Shown: positions 38,048 through 46,312 of the stretch, one piece after another | How the letters are laid out: each line of letters begins with the position of its first letter | How positions within the stretch are numbered: position 1 is the first letter of the stretch | Assembly (NCBI GenBank): GCA_006226965.1 | Contig: SBGQ01000043.1 | Span: 1-64,000, forward strand | DNA: 64,000 nucleotides | Source: a bacterium | Lineage (GTDB): Bacteria > Bacteroidota > Rhodothermia > Balneolales > M1805 | Direction: 5' to 3' | The notes under the pieces: generated by a model | What the model was told of the DNA's origin: nothing | Databases searched by the model: none | What the model saw: only the letters and a program-made list of their open reading frames with translations | Position numbers and translations under genes: made by a program

Positions 38048-38227
38048 ATGGACAAAAATAACACCACTATAATAATCGAATTAATTAAAGATAAACTCAT
38101 TTCTATTGCAGAAGACTCTTTCAGAGAAGCAGCTATTTCCGGTTTATGTATGGATGGTGCAATAGAAGCTGCAATTGGGGCTATGAAATCAGCAAAAATT
38201 GAATTCGACAATCAAATTAGCAATTAA
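38048..38227 (+). CDS. Small conserved-type protein (59 residues), unknown function
   Basis: The start is the ATG at 38048, supported by GAAAGGATACAC just before it; an upstream in-frame ATG at 38012 lies inside the globin gene. The product is a short, helical, acidic protein with EAAISGLCMDGAIEAAIGAM as its core. I recall similar small proteins of this GLC-DGA/GRW pattern in Bacteroidota, without assigned function. The single cysteine in a conserved-looking loop might be functional. It is in line with the globin and Rrf2 genes. Confidence 0.55.
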   Translation: MDKNNTTIIIELIKDKLISIAEDSFREAAISGLCMDGAIEAAIGAMKSAKIEFDNQISN

Positions 38228-38305
38228 GACTATTTTATCACTTTTGTCTTGCTTCCTGTTTTTCTCCTGCATATCTTAGCCATGAACTAAGAAATTAATC
38301 TGTTT

Positions 38306-38740
38306 ATGATTGCTTCTAAAACATGTGAATTAGCTATTCGGGCACTCATTCTTATCGCTCAAGATAAGTCGGGCGAGCCTGTTCGAATTTCTTATTTACA
38401 TGAAGAATTAGAAGTTGGCTTTTCGTTTATGACTAAAATTTTACAACCTCTAACCCATTCCGGGGTTCTCGTTTCCTTAAAAGGGGCGAAAGGCGGTTTA
38501 GTATTAAACAAAAAGCCTGAGGAAATTAATCTCAAGCAAATTGTTGAGATTATGGACGGGGATACTCTTTTCACCAAATGCGCTTTAGGCTTACCCAAAT
38601 GCGGGCATCCTGAAACGTGCGCATTTCATGAAAGCTGGACACCTGTAAGAGAACTTCTCACACAAACTTTTCAACAAACGACACTTGCTCAATTATCTAA
38701 AACAGGAAGCGAATCCCTTTTAAACAAATTAGTAGGCTGA
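38306..38740 (+). CDS. Rrf2-family regulator with three cysteines (NsrR/IscR-like)
   Basis: A 144-residue Rrf2 protein. The winged helix is at the N-terminus (CELAIRALILIAQ ... MTKILQPLTHSGVLVSLKGAKGG). The effector loop KCALGLPKCGHPETCAFH holds C92, C99 and C105, fitting an Fe-S cluster like that of NsrR or IscR, so it may sense NO, O2 or cluster status. It directly precedes cytochrome c and nosZ; a perfect 23-bp inverted repeat in the 57-bp gap is its most likely binding site. A close paralogue ends the cluster at 51584-51997. Confidence 0.87.
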   Translation: MIASKTCELAIRALILIAQDKSGEPVRISYLHEELEVGFSFMTKILQPLTHSGVLVSLKGAKGGLVLNKKPEEINLKQIVEIMDGDTLFTKCALGLPKCGHPETCAFHESWTPVRELLTQTFQQTTLAQLSKTGSESLLNKLVG

Positions 38741-38760
38741 CGTTTTTTTTAATCTTAAAT

Positions 38761-38783
38761 AGTAATTAGCACTACTAATTACT
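38761..38783 (+). promoter_or_regulatory. Perfect 23-bp inverted repeat before the nos genes, candidate operator
   Basis: AGTAATTAG-CACTA-CTAATTACT has perfect 9-bp arms and lies 14 bp before the cytochrome c ATG and 20 bp after the Rrf2 stop. Its size matches Rrf2 operators (NsrR sites are 23 bp with dyad symmetry) although the sequence is not the enterobacterial NsrR consensus. A weaker CTTAG-N7-CTAAG dyad precedes the Rrf2 gene itself (38275-38291). Confidence 0.6.
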
Positions 38784-38797
38784 TAAACCATACCATC

Positions 38798-39253
38798 ATG
38801 AAACACATCTTTACCGCCCTCTTATTTTTGGCTCTGATTTCTTGTGGAAATTCTGATGAATCTCACACAAAAAAAGCATCGGCCAGTAAAACAAATGCAT
38901 CAGGAATTAGCGATTTCGAATTGAAAAACGGAATTGGCCCCGTTAAAGAAGAAGTAAAATTGGGCGCTTTAAATCAAACGCTTGTCAATTCTGGTAAAGC
39001 AGTTTTTGAATTGAATTGCTCTGCCTGCCATAAAACTTCAGAACGATATGTTGGCCCTCAATTAGATGATATGCTAACACGAAGAACCCCAACCTATTTG
39101 ATGAATATGATGCTAAATCCTGATGAAATGATTAAAAAACATCCGGAAGGAAAAAAAATGTTTGCGCAGTTTTTAACACCAATGCCCAAACAAAACATCA
39201 CGCTTGAACAAGCCCGGTCAATCGTTGAGTACATAAGAACAGTACAAAAGTAA
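38798..39253 (+). CDS. Monohaem c-type cytochrome lipoprotein, probable electron donor to NosZ
   Basis: A 151-residue lipoprotein: MKHIFTALLFLALISC with Cys at 16. After a flexible linker (about 20-60) comes a small class I cytochrome c domain with CSACH (C74-H78) and a likely Met axial ligand in LTPMPKQN. Its place directly before nosZ (87 bp) with an operator-like repeat in front suggests it feeds electrons to NosZ, as cytochromes c in clade II nos clusters are thought to do. Periplasmic, membrane-tethered. Confidence 0.87.
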   Translation: MKHIFTALLFLALISCGNSDESHTKKASASKTNASGISDFELKNGIGPVKEEVKLGALNQTLVNSGKAVFELNCSACHKTSERYVGPQLDDMLTRRTPTYLMNMMLNPDEMIKKHPEGKKMFAQFLTPMPKQNITLEQARSIVEYIRTVQK

Positions 39254-39340
39254 CGGGTAAAAAAACATCACACAATAACACATCAATTGCTTCTTATTGA
39301 ATCTAATACTCAATGTTGCAATTTACTTATGGAGATCACT

Positions 39341-41284
39341 ATGAAAAAAAAATTATGGCTTTCGGCTATCGTTGCTGCAGTGGTTTTAGCATCATGTGCT
39401 AAAAAAGCTGATTTAGGCGGCCATCAAGAAGCTGCTCAAAAAGTGTATGTTGCACCGGGCGAGCATGACGAATTTTATGGTTTTATGTCAGGCGGTTTTA
39501 ACGGGCAATTAGGAATTTATGGACTACCCTCAGGTAGACATTTGTACACTGTTCCTATTTTTTCACAAGCGCCTGTAAACGGTTATGGCTATTCTGAAGA
39601 AACAAAAGATATGCTTAAAACCTCTTATGGATTTATTCCTTGGGGAGATGCTCACCATCCGGAATTGTCTCAAACTGATGGCGTACCTGACGGTAGATGG
39701 CTGTTTATTAATGAAAACAACACCCCACGAATTGCTCGTGTAGATTTAAAAACATTCAGAACTGATGAAATTATTGAGATTCCAAACTCTGCGGGAAATC
39801 ACGCCTCATCATTCGTGACCATGAATACCGAATATGTTTCAGCGGCAACTCGTTTTTCTGTTCCTGTTGATGGTGGCAATAAAGATGTAGCTATTGATTC
39901 CTATAAAGAGAACTTTGGCGGAACCATCACTTTTGTAAAAGTAAGCCAAGAGGGCCATATGAATATTGAATTTCAATTATTGGTTCCCGGCTTTAATTAC
40001 GATTTATCACATGCCGGAAAAGGAATTTCTGACGGATGGGCATTTTTCACGACTTACAATACAGAACAAGCACACACTTTATTAGAAATTAATGCATCGC
40101 AAGCGGACAAAGATTTCATTGCAGCTATAAATTGGAAAAAAGCTGTTGAGTATGTTAAGTCCGGTAAAGGAAAAAAAATGTCAGGCTTGCATACTGTAAA
40201 TCATTTTGACCACAAAAAAGGAACTGCTGTTTCAGAATTACGGAAAGAAGTTATTACGCTAAACCCTAAAGATAATCCCGGAATTATCTATTTCTTACCG
40301 ACTCCAAAATCTCCGCATGGTGTTGATGTTGACCCAAGTGGACGTTTTATTGTTGGCGGCGGAAAATTAGCAACCGTATTACCTGTTCACTCATTCGAAA
40401 AAATGATTAAAGCCATTGAAGACAAAGCATTTGAAGGTGAAGCCGGCGGTATTCCTATTCTAAAATACGACGCGGTAATTCATGCTGAAGTAGAAAACCC
40501 GGGCCTTGGGCCACTTCATACCGAATTTGACGGAAAAGGCTTTGCTTATACAACTGCATTTTTAAGCTCAGAAGTTGTTAAATGGTCGTTGGAAACCTTT
40601 GAAGTTGTTGACCGCATTGACACCTACTATTCACCCGGTCACTTAATGATTCCCGGCGGTGATTCTCGCAAACCTTGGGGTAAATACTTAGTTGTACTAA
40701 ACAAAATCACCAAAGACAGATATCTCCCAACCGGCCCGGAACTATTCCATTCTGCTCAACTTATTGATATCTCCGGCGATAAAATGAAACTTTTGCTCGA
40801 TTTCCCGACGGAAGGTGAGCCACATTATGCACAAGGTATCGCAGCTGAAATCATAAAAAATAACCAAGTAAGATTTTTTCCTTTAGCTGATAATGGCCAT
40901 GAATGGGCGGCAAAATCTGAAAAAGAAACCGAAGTAATTCGCAAAGGAAATGTTGTACATGTTAAAATGACATCAATAAGAAGCCATTTTATGCCTGATA
41001 ACATCGAAGGTATTAAAGTGGGTGATGAAGTGTATTTCCACGTAACGAATTTGGAACAGGATTGGGATCTACCTCACGGTTTTTCCATTCTGGGAAATAA
41101 CAATGCAGAACTTCTGATTATGCCGGGCGAAACACTCACGATAAAATGGACCCCGACTCGTGAAGGTATCTTCCCATTCTACTGTACTGATTTCTGTAGC
41201 GCATTACATCAGGAAATGCAAGGTTATATACGTGTATCAGCTAAAAACAGTAATACACCAATAAAATTCAATTCCCCGAAATAA
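39341..41284 (+). CDS. nosZ: Nitrous oxide reductase, clade II (Sec-exported)
   Basis: A 647-residue NosZ. I use the ATG at 39341 (preceded by GGAGATCACT), which gives MKKKLWLSAIVAAVVLASC, a lipoprotein/Sec signal rather than the twin-Arg signal of clade I. The seven-bladed propeller carries the CuZ site (e.g. GNHASSF, PHGVDVDPSGR). The cupredoxin end has the CuA ligands C615, C619, H623 and M626 in FYCTDFCSALHQEM. It reduces N2O to N2 in the periplasm. No truncation or missing ligand seen. Cytochrome c precedes it, and the copper and haem assembly genes nosL, nosD, nosF and nosY follow. Confidence 0.97.
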   Translation: MKKKLWLSAIVAAVVLASCAKKADLGGHQEAAQKVYVAPGEHDEFYGFMSGGFNGQLGIYGLPSGRHLYTVPIFSQAPVNGYGYSEETKDMLKTSYGFIPWGDAHHPELSQTDGVPDGRWLFINENNTPRIARVDLKTFRTDEIIEIPNSAGNHASSFVTMNTEYVSAATRFSVPVDGGNKDVAIDSYKENFGGTITFVKVSQEGHMNIEFQLLVPGFNYDLSHAGKGISDGWAFFTTYNTEQAHTLLEINASQADKDFIAAINWKKAVEYVKSGKGKKMSGLHTVNHFDHKKGTAVSELRKEVITLNPKDNPGIIYFLPTPKSPHGVDVDPSGRFIVGGGKLATVLPVHSFEKMIKAIEDKAFEGEAGGIPILKYDAVIHAEVENPGLGPLHTEFDGKGFAYTTAFLSSEVVKWSLETFEVVDRIDTYYSPGHLMIPGGDSRKPWGKYLVVLNKITKDRYLPTGPELFHSAQLIDISGDKMKLLLDFPTEGEPHYAQGIAAEIIKNNQVRFFPLADNGHEWAAKSEKETEVIRKGNVVHVKMTSIRSHFMPDNIEGIKVGDEVYFHVTNLEQDWDLPHGFSILGNNNAELLIMPGETLTIKWTPTREGIFPFYCTDFCSALHQEMQGYIRVSAKNSNTPIKFNSPK

Positions 41285-41297
41285 TTCGAGATTACGA

Positions 41298-41330
41298 TCC
41301 CTGAGTACAAGTTTAGGCTTTACTCAGGGA
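41298..41330 (+). terminator. Strong hairpin after nosZ
   Basis: TCCCTGAGTA and TACTCAGGGA form a perfect 10-bp stem with a 13-base loop, 14 bp past the nosZ stop. No T tract directly follows; it may be a weak terminator or protect the nosZ message and lower expression of downstream genes. Confidence 0.6.
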
Positions 41331-41430
41331 GTTTAAACCAGTCAAAAAAAAACGACTTCTAATTAGGCTTGAACATTTTCAAGCATTCTATAAACTGCTG
41401 CAAATCTACCGCAGCTAACGATTTACACTC

Positions 41431-42453
41431 ATGAAACGCTTACCTCAACTTTTATTTATAGCTGCTATTTTGCTCATATCAAGCGTTTATGTTTTTCCTA
41501 TTTGGAAAATTGATTTGAGAGCACCACAATATCCGGAAGGAATCGGTTTATTGATCTGGGTAAATCAAATTACAGGTCAACAGCCACAAGATCTTAAAAA
41601 CATTAATGGATTAAACCACTACATAGGAATGAAAGAGATTGTACCGGAATCCATTCCTGAACTTGTGTGGATGCCATGGTTATTTGGTGTTTTGATTGTT
41701 TTTGGAGCTTTTACAGTTTATAAAAATAAGCGCAGTTTGTATTTGCTTTGGACTTCATCATTTCTGGGATTAGGAGCAATCGGATTAATAGATTTTTATT
41801 TATGGGGATATGATTACGGACATAATTTGAATCCAACTGCCCCAATCCGTGTTCCGGGTATGACCTACCAACCACCATTAATAGGAAGTAAACAGCTATT
41901 AAACATGAATGCTCTTTCTGTACCTGATATTTCCGGAATATTAGTTTTTTTAGCAATGGCATTAGCCATAACAGCACTAATACTTCTGTTTAATAAAAAG
42001 TTATCAGGCAAACTTCATTTATTACTTTTCTTGAGTTTTCTTGGACTTCAATCTTGCGAAAAAGGCCCTAAAGAACCCGATTTGAAATTGGATTCTTGTG
42101 CATACTGTGAAATGAAAATCACACAATTACCTTTTGTCAGCCAATCGCAAACTGTTTATGGAAAACCCTACTTCTTCGACTCAATAGAATGTATGGCCGC
42201 ATATTCTCAAAAAAGCGATACTGATTTTGTGCTTGAATATGCGTGGGTAACACACTTTGGAACTCAACCTGAATGGGTTCCGATACAACAAGCTTACTTT
42301 ATTCATAACAAAGAAATTAAATCTCCGATGGGGTTAAGCTTAGTTGCATTTAAAAGTGAAGCGGAGTTGTTGGAATTCAAAAAAACTTACGGAGGTGAAA
42401 CTCTGAATTGGAATGATGTTAAACAATTTGTTTCAGCATCTTGGAATTTGTAA
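41431..42453 (+). CDS. nosL: Fusion of a multi-helix membrane domain to NosL
   Basis: A 340-residue protein. Residues 1-195 hold about four membrane helices (near 5-25, 82-97, 105-127, 168-188) with periplasmic loops rich in Pro and His. At 196-209 LLLFLSFLGLQSC is a lipoprotein-like signal with a lipobox Cys at 209, now internal. From 210 a NosL domain follows, with the Cu(I)-binding CAYCEM (C223, C226, M228) and a conserved FFDSIECM. NosL delivers copper to NosZ. In other Bacteroidota the two parts can be separate genes. It lies between nosZ and nosD (16 bp gap). Confidence 0.82.
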   Translation: MKRLPQLLFIAAILLISSVYVFPIWKIDLRAPQYPEGIGLLIWVNQITGQQPQDLKNINGLNHYIGMKEIVPESIPELVWMPWLFGVLIVFGAFTVYKNKRSLYLLWTSSFLGLGAIGLIDFYLWGYDYGHNLNPTAPIRVPGMTYQPPLIGSKQLLNMNALSVPDISGILVFLAMALAITALILLFNKKLSGKLHLLLFLSFLGLQSCEKGPKEPDLKLDSCAYCEMKITQLPFVSQSQTVYGKPYFFDSIECMAAYSQKSDTDFVLEYAWVTHFGTQPEWVPIQQAYFIHNKEIKSPMGLSLVAFKSEAELLEFKKTYGGETLNWNDVKQFVSASWNL

Positions 42454-42469
42454 AACCAAAATAACAGCC

Positions 42470-43699
42470 ATGAAAACTCGGTTAACTCTCTGTTTGATAT
42501 TACTTTTTCCACTGATTACATCAGCACAAAAAAGAATACCCGTTTCTGTTGGCGATTCCCTTCAGGCCTTGATAAACAATTCAGAAAACGGAGATACCCT
42601 TTTCTTTAACTCAGGAATTTATTCAAATACAAGCCTGCGCATCAACAAAAAATTACATCTAAGAGCCGATAAACATGCCATCCTAGTTGGTGCTGATACA
42701 GGCTCAATTGTTCAAGTCGTTCATTCGGGCGTAAGTATTTCGGGTTTAACGTTCAAAAATACTCCAATAAGTTTCATTCGTGAATATGCTGCAATTGAAA
42801 TCATAAAAAGCAGTGATATCACCATCAAAAACAACACGTTTGAAGATAATTTCTTTGCCGTTTACTTATCTGATAGCCAAAATATCACCATTATGGAAAA
42901 TGATATAAACGCATCCAATAAACGAGAAAGCAACTCAGGTAATGCCATTCATTCCTGGAAATCTGAACACATTCGTATTGAAAATAATCGACTTGAAGGT
43001 CACAGAGATGGTGTTTATTTAGAGTTTTCTAAACACATCTTTGTTAAAAACAATATCAGTATTCATCAGCTTCGTTACGGTTTACATTTCATGTTTTCTG
43101 ATTCGTGCACCTATGAAGCAAACCGATTTGAGGATAATGGCGCCGGTGTTGCCGTTATGTATTCAAAATTCGTTTCTATGAAAAAGAATGTCTTTATCGG
43201 TAATAAAGGCGCTAACACTTACGGTTTACTGCTCAAAGAAATTTTCGACAGCGATATTACCGAAAACACTTTTTATGACAATACAACTGCCATTTATTTA
43301 GAAGCTTCCAATCGGATTTTTGTCCATCATAATACATTCTCTAAAAACGGATGGGCTATTAAACTAAAAGCAAATTCTATCTCGAATCGCTTCGAAAACA
43401 ACAATTTTATGGGAAATGTGTTTGATTTAGCGACTAACAGCCGCCAAAATTACAATTCGTTAAAAGGGAATTATTGGTCGCAATTTAACGGATACGATTT
43501 AGATAACGACGGAATCGGAGACACCCCATATCGGCCGGCTCGATTATTCGGCGCCATAATCGATAAACAACCATTGGCATTATTACTCGTGCATTCTCAG
43601 TTTGCTCAGTTGTTAGACTGGGTTGATTCCGTCCTGCCCATTTTAACACCGGAATCACTTAAAGACACATCACCGCGAATGAAACCCGTTTTGTTATGA
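42470..43699 (+). CDS. nosD: NosD, periplasmic beta-helix protein
   Basis: A 409-residue protein with signal peptide MKTRLTLCLILLFPLITSAQ and repeated right-handed beta-helix turns (ITIKNNTFEDNFFAVYL, IRIENNRLEGHRDGVYL, TENTFYDNTTAIYLEAS), ending NYWSQFNGYDLDNDGIGDTP, the NosD hallmark. It is needed for assembly of the NosZ copper site together with NosF and NosY, probably carrying a sulfur or copper species. The ATG at 42470 is chosen over an upstream one inside the nosL gene. It overlaps nosF by four bases (ATGA). Confidence 0.92.
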   Translation: MKTRLTLCLILLFPLITSAQKRIPVSVGDSLQALINNSENGDTLFFNSGIYSNTSLRINKKLHLRADKHAILVGADTGSIVQVVHSGVSISGLTFKNTPISFIREYAAIEIIKSSDITIKNNTFEDNFFAVYLSDSQNITIMENDINASNKRESNSGNAIHSWKSEHIRIENNRLEGHRDGVYLEFSKHIFVKNNISIHQLRYGLHFMFSDSCTYEANRFEDNGAGVAVMYSKFVSMKKNVFIGNKGANTYGLLLKEIFDSDITENTFYDNTTAIYLEASNRIFVHHNTFSKNGWAIKLKANSISNRFENNNFMGNVFDLATNSRQNYNSLKGNYWSQFNGYDLDNDGIGDTPYRPARLFGAIIDKQPLALLLVHSQFAQLLDWVDSVLPILTPESLKDTSPRMKPVLL

Positions 43700-44406
43700 T
43701 AGAAATTATTAACCTCAGTAAATCTTTCGGCACAAACCGAATTCTGCAACAGATTTCACTCAGCCTTAAACCCGGAAAAGTAACCGCACTTATCGGGCCA
43801 AATGGCGCAGGAAAATCTACTTTAATTAAGACTATTCTTGGATTAGTAAAAATTGAGAGTGGTTCAATTCTCTTAGATGGATTATCCGTTCAAGACGAAA
43901 AAACACGTGCAAAGATTGGCTATATGCCTCAGGCTCCTCAATTCCCGCCTCATATGACGGTCAGAGAAATCATTGAGTTTGTACAAAAACTTAGGGTTGA
44001 GTCTCCTCACAGAGACATGAAACTCCTCAATCAACTCGGGTTGCAATTCGAATTGGACAAACCGTTCAAAACACTTTCCGGCGGAACCAAACAAAAAGTA
44101 AGTGCGGTAATCGCATTTCTATTCTTACCAGAGGTTCTCATTTTAGATGAGCCGACTGCTGGCTTAGATCCTGTTTCAGCGTTAACGTTTAAAAATCGTG
44201 TAAGAGAAGAATCAAAATCCGGAAAAACCATTCTTTATACCTCACATATCCTTCAAGAAATTGAAGAACTAGCGGACGAGCTCATTTATTTGCAAGAAGG
44301 GAAAGTTGTACTTCAAATTGAATTAAAAGAGTTTTTATCGACATACAAAACACATTCGCTTGAACAAGCTTTGGCAATACATATCTCAAAGCAAGAGGCA
44401 GCCTAA
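43696..44406 (+). CDS. nosF: NosF, ABC transporter ATP-binding protein
   Basis: A 236-residue ABC ATPase. Walker A GPNGAGKST (34-42), signature LSGGT, Walker [14 protein letters not shown] and the switch His in YTSHILQE are intact. It pairs with NosY to energise NosD-dependent maturation of NosZ. Translational coupling is visible on both sides: ATGA overlap with nosD and TAATG with nosY. Cytosolic face of the inner membrane. Confidence 0.93.
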   Translation: MIEIINLSKSFGTNRILQQISLSLKPGKVTALIGPNGAGKSTLIKTILGLVKIESGSILLDGLSVQDEKTRAKIGYMPQAPQFPPHMTVREIIEFVQKLRVESPHRDMKLLNQLGLQFELDKPFKTLSGGTKQKVSAVIAFLFLPEVLILDEPTAGLDPVSALTFKNRVREESKSGKTILYTSHILQEIEELADELIYLQEGKVVLQIELKEFLSTYKTHSLEQALAIHISKQEAA

Positions 44407-45188
44407 TGAAAAAGACCTTATTCCTTTTCCAATTTAAAAATCAATTAAGAAGTAAATGGGTTTACATTGTTCTCTTAGCCATTTGTTCACTTTCTGATTT
44501 AATGCTCCGATTTAGCGGCGATGGTGCAAAAAGCATACTCAGCCTAATTAATTTGTCATTGTTTTTTATTCCTGTAATTGTTGCTATACAAACCGCAATG
44601 TTTATTTATGGTAATCGTGAATACATGGAGTTGGTGTTAACACAACCTGTAAAACGCGGGGTTTTAATAGTTCAACTGTGGCTGGCGTTTTGGATTCCAG
44701 TCGCTCTGGCCATTTTTTTAGGCATGTTATTGCCATTTATTTATTTACAAGAAGGTTGGCCGTATGTTGATGCCGTAATTCAACTTTCTTTTATTACAAA
44801 CATTTTAGCCGGAATCTTTTCATTATTAGCCGTATTGATTTCTCTTTCTCATGATGACAAAGCCAAAGGACTTGGCGTTTTACTTGGATATTGGTTGTTT
44901 TTAAGCATTGTTTATGATGGTTTGATGCTGTTTACCATTCAAGCATTGTCAGATTTTTCTTTACGAGAAATCAGCTTACTAGCTGTTTCACTAAATCCGG
45001 TTGACCTCGCCCGAATATTATTGCTTATGCTCAATAATGGTGCGGCTTTATTAGGTGTAACAGGAGCGTTATTCGAGCGATTCGCCGGCACTATTGTGGG
45101 AATAATCTCGATAAGTTCACTACTTCTTATCTGGTTTCTCATTCCCGGGTGGCTCTCCTACAAAAAGTTTTTATCCAAAGACTTTTAA
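44406..45188 (+). CDS. nosY: NosY, ABC transporter permease
   Basis: A 260-residue ABC-2 type permease with six predicted membrane helices (near 18-32, 51-70, 93-113, 128-150, 158-178 and 230-250). The region NREYMELVLTQPVKRGVLIV is typical of NosY. Partner of NosF; together with NosD it forms the membrane complex for NosZ maturation. The start overlaps the nosF stop by one base. A 68-bp gap follows before the DUF2249 gene. Confidence 0.9.
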   Translation: MKKTLFLFQFKNQLRSKWVYIVLLAICSLSDLMLRFSGDGAKSILSLINLSLFFIPVIVAIQTAMFIYGNREYMELVLTQPVKRGVLIVQLWLAFWIPVALAIFLGMLLPFIYLQEGWPYVDAVIQLSFITNILAGIFSLLAVLISLSHDDKAKGLGVLLGYWLFLSIVYDGLMLFTIQALSDFSLREISLLAVSLNPVDLARILLLMLNNGAALLGVTGALFERFAGTIVGIISISSLLLIWFLIPGWLSYKKFLSKDF

Positions 45189-45256
45189 TTAAGACAATAT
45201 TGTCTTTTTGCAAAACAAACAAGTACATTCAATTCGAAATATCATTGAAAACAAAT

Positions 45257-45565
45257 ATGGATACCAAACAAACAATCTTCATTTCAGAACTTCCTCATAG
45301 CGAACGTCACCTTGCCGTTTTTAATGCATTTGATTCACTTGCACTTCAGGATTCATTCGAAATCGTTGTGGACCACGAACCAAGAGGTTTAATTCGTCAA
45401 TTTCAGCAATTCCGTGGCGGACAATCAGCATGGAAATTAATAAAACAAGAAAACGGATTTATTTGGTTTCAGATATCGCGCATTCTTGAAGCACCGGAAA
45501 ATCAACCTGAACTCGCGATTGAACATCATGGATGCGGTTGTGGAAATCATCACCATCATCACTAA
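45257..45565 (+). CDS. DUF2249 protein with Cys/His-rich tail
   Basis: A 102-residue protein, ATG at 45257. The DUF2249 domain is clear: HSERHLAVFNAFDSL, FEIVVDHEPRGLIRQFQQ and WKLIKQENGFIWFQISRI. DUF2249 proteins are often found near nitrogen oxide respiration genes and have a TusA-like fold. The C-terminus HHGCGCGNHHHHH is striking: two Cys and seven His that could bind Cu, Zn or Fe. It is native, since the downstream gene continues five bases later. No signal peptide: cytosolic. Likely role: metal or sulfur handling for the nos system. Confidence 0.8.
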   Translation: MDTKQTIFISELPHSERHLAVFNAFDSLALQDSFEIVVDHEPRGLIRQFQQFRGGQSAWKLIKQENGFIWFQISRILEAPENQPELAIEHHGCGCGNHHHHH

Positions 45566-45570
45566 GAGTC

Positions 45571-45882
45571 ATGGAAAACTTAACCCATTTTGTACTGGAA
45601 ACACCGGATTCCATTCAAACACAAAGCACACTTTCTAAAAACTTTTTTAAGTCGGAAAACTTCCGTGCAATGATGTTTAGTTTCGCTGTTGATGAAGAAC
45701 TAACCGAACATTCGTCAAAAAAAACAGCCATTCTACACGTTCTATCAGGCACCGGCACATTCGGCACCGATAAGGAAGTTGTTGACTTAAAACCCAACGC
45801 ATGGATTCATATTCCGGCTGATTTAAAACATTGGGTTAAAGCCAAGGAAGAACTTCATTTCCTTTTGTATTTAATTGGTTGA
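45571..45882 (+). CDS. Small cupin-domain protein
   Basis: A 103-residue single cupin. The barrel motifs are present in reduced form: HSSKKTAILHVLSGTGTFG ... LKPNAWIHIPADLKHWVKAKEEL. Expected metal ligands are partly kept (H59-region and H90-region His; the usual HxH pair is not complete), so metal binding is uncertain. The start is five bases past the DUF2249 stop, pointing to co-translation. Cupins of this sort occur in denitrification clusters with NnrS-like and DUF2249 genes. No signal peptide: cytosolic. Confidence 0.75.
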   Translation: MENLTHFVLETPDSIQTQSTLSKNFFKSENFRAMMFSFAVDEELTEHSSKKTAILHVLSGTGTFGTDKEVVDLKPNAWIHIPADLKHWVKAKEELHFLLYLIG

Positions 45883-45913
45883 TTAATCGAACATCAAAAA
45901 ACACAACAAAAGA

Positions 45914-46312
45914 ATGCCAACAGTTAGTCGTTTTTTTCTGAAATCTGGTTTTATCTGGCTCATCATTTCGATGCTTTTTTTTGGTTTACAGCAAATTGAG
46001 CCCGGATTTCGCATTGCCTACCATCATACACTGGGCTTAGGCTGGGTCACTCAAATCATTATCGGAGTTGCTATTTGGATGTTTCCCCGTTGGAGCAGTG
46101 CTTTGCCTAAAGGTCCGATGTGGGTTTGGTGGCTGGTTTATATCACACTGAATTTAGGATTATTGTTACGGATTTTATCTGAGCAATTTCTGTCTCTTCA
46201 ATCTGAATTTGTATCCATCGTACTCATTATTTCGGGGTTTTTGTTGTGGATTTCGATGATGGCTTTCATCGGTATAATGTGGAAACGTGTTAAAGCAAAG
46301 CAACCGATATGA
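45914..46312 (+). CDS. Four-helix membrane protein A, NnrS/haem-copper-like, tandem paralogue
   Basis: A 132-residue protein with four predicted membrane helices. The central block YHHTLGLGWVTQIIIGVAIWMFPR has adjacent His residues at a helix start, a pattern shared with NnrS-type and oxidase subunit I-like proteins that bind haem. It aligns along its length with the next gene product (His then GW-x8-G-A-W-x-MP-[RK]), so the two are tandem duplicates. They overlap by four bases (ATGA). Function unknown; NO or haem/copper handling is inferred from motif and location. Confidence 0.65.
   Translation: MPTVSRFFLKSGFIWLIISMLFFGLQQIEPGFRIAYHHTLGLGWVTQIIIGVAIWMFPRWSSALPKGPMWVWWLVYITLNLGLLLRILSEQFLSLQSEFVSIVLIISGFLLWISMMAFIGIMWKRVKAKQPI

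Noticed and set aside
45536-45562. Poly-His codons as sign of vector contamination
   Set aside because: The run follows natural Cys/His sequence and the next gene starts five bases after the stop; nothing vector-like surrounds it.
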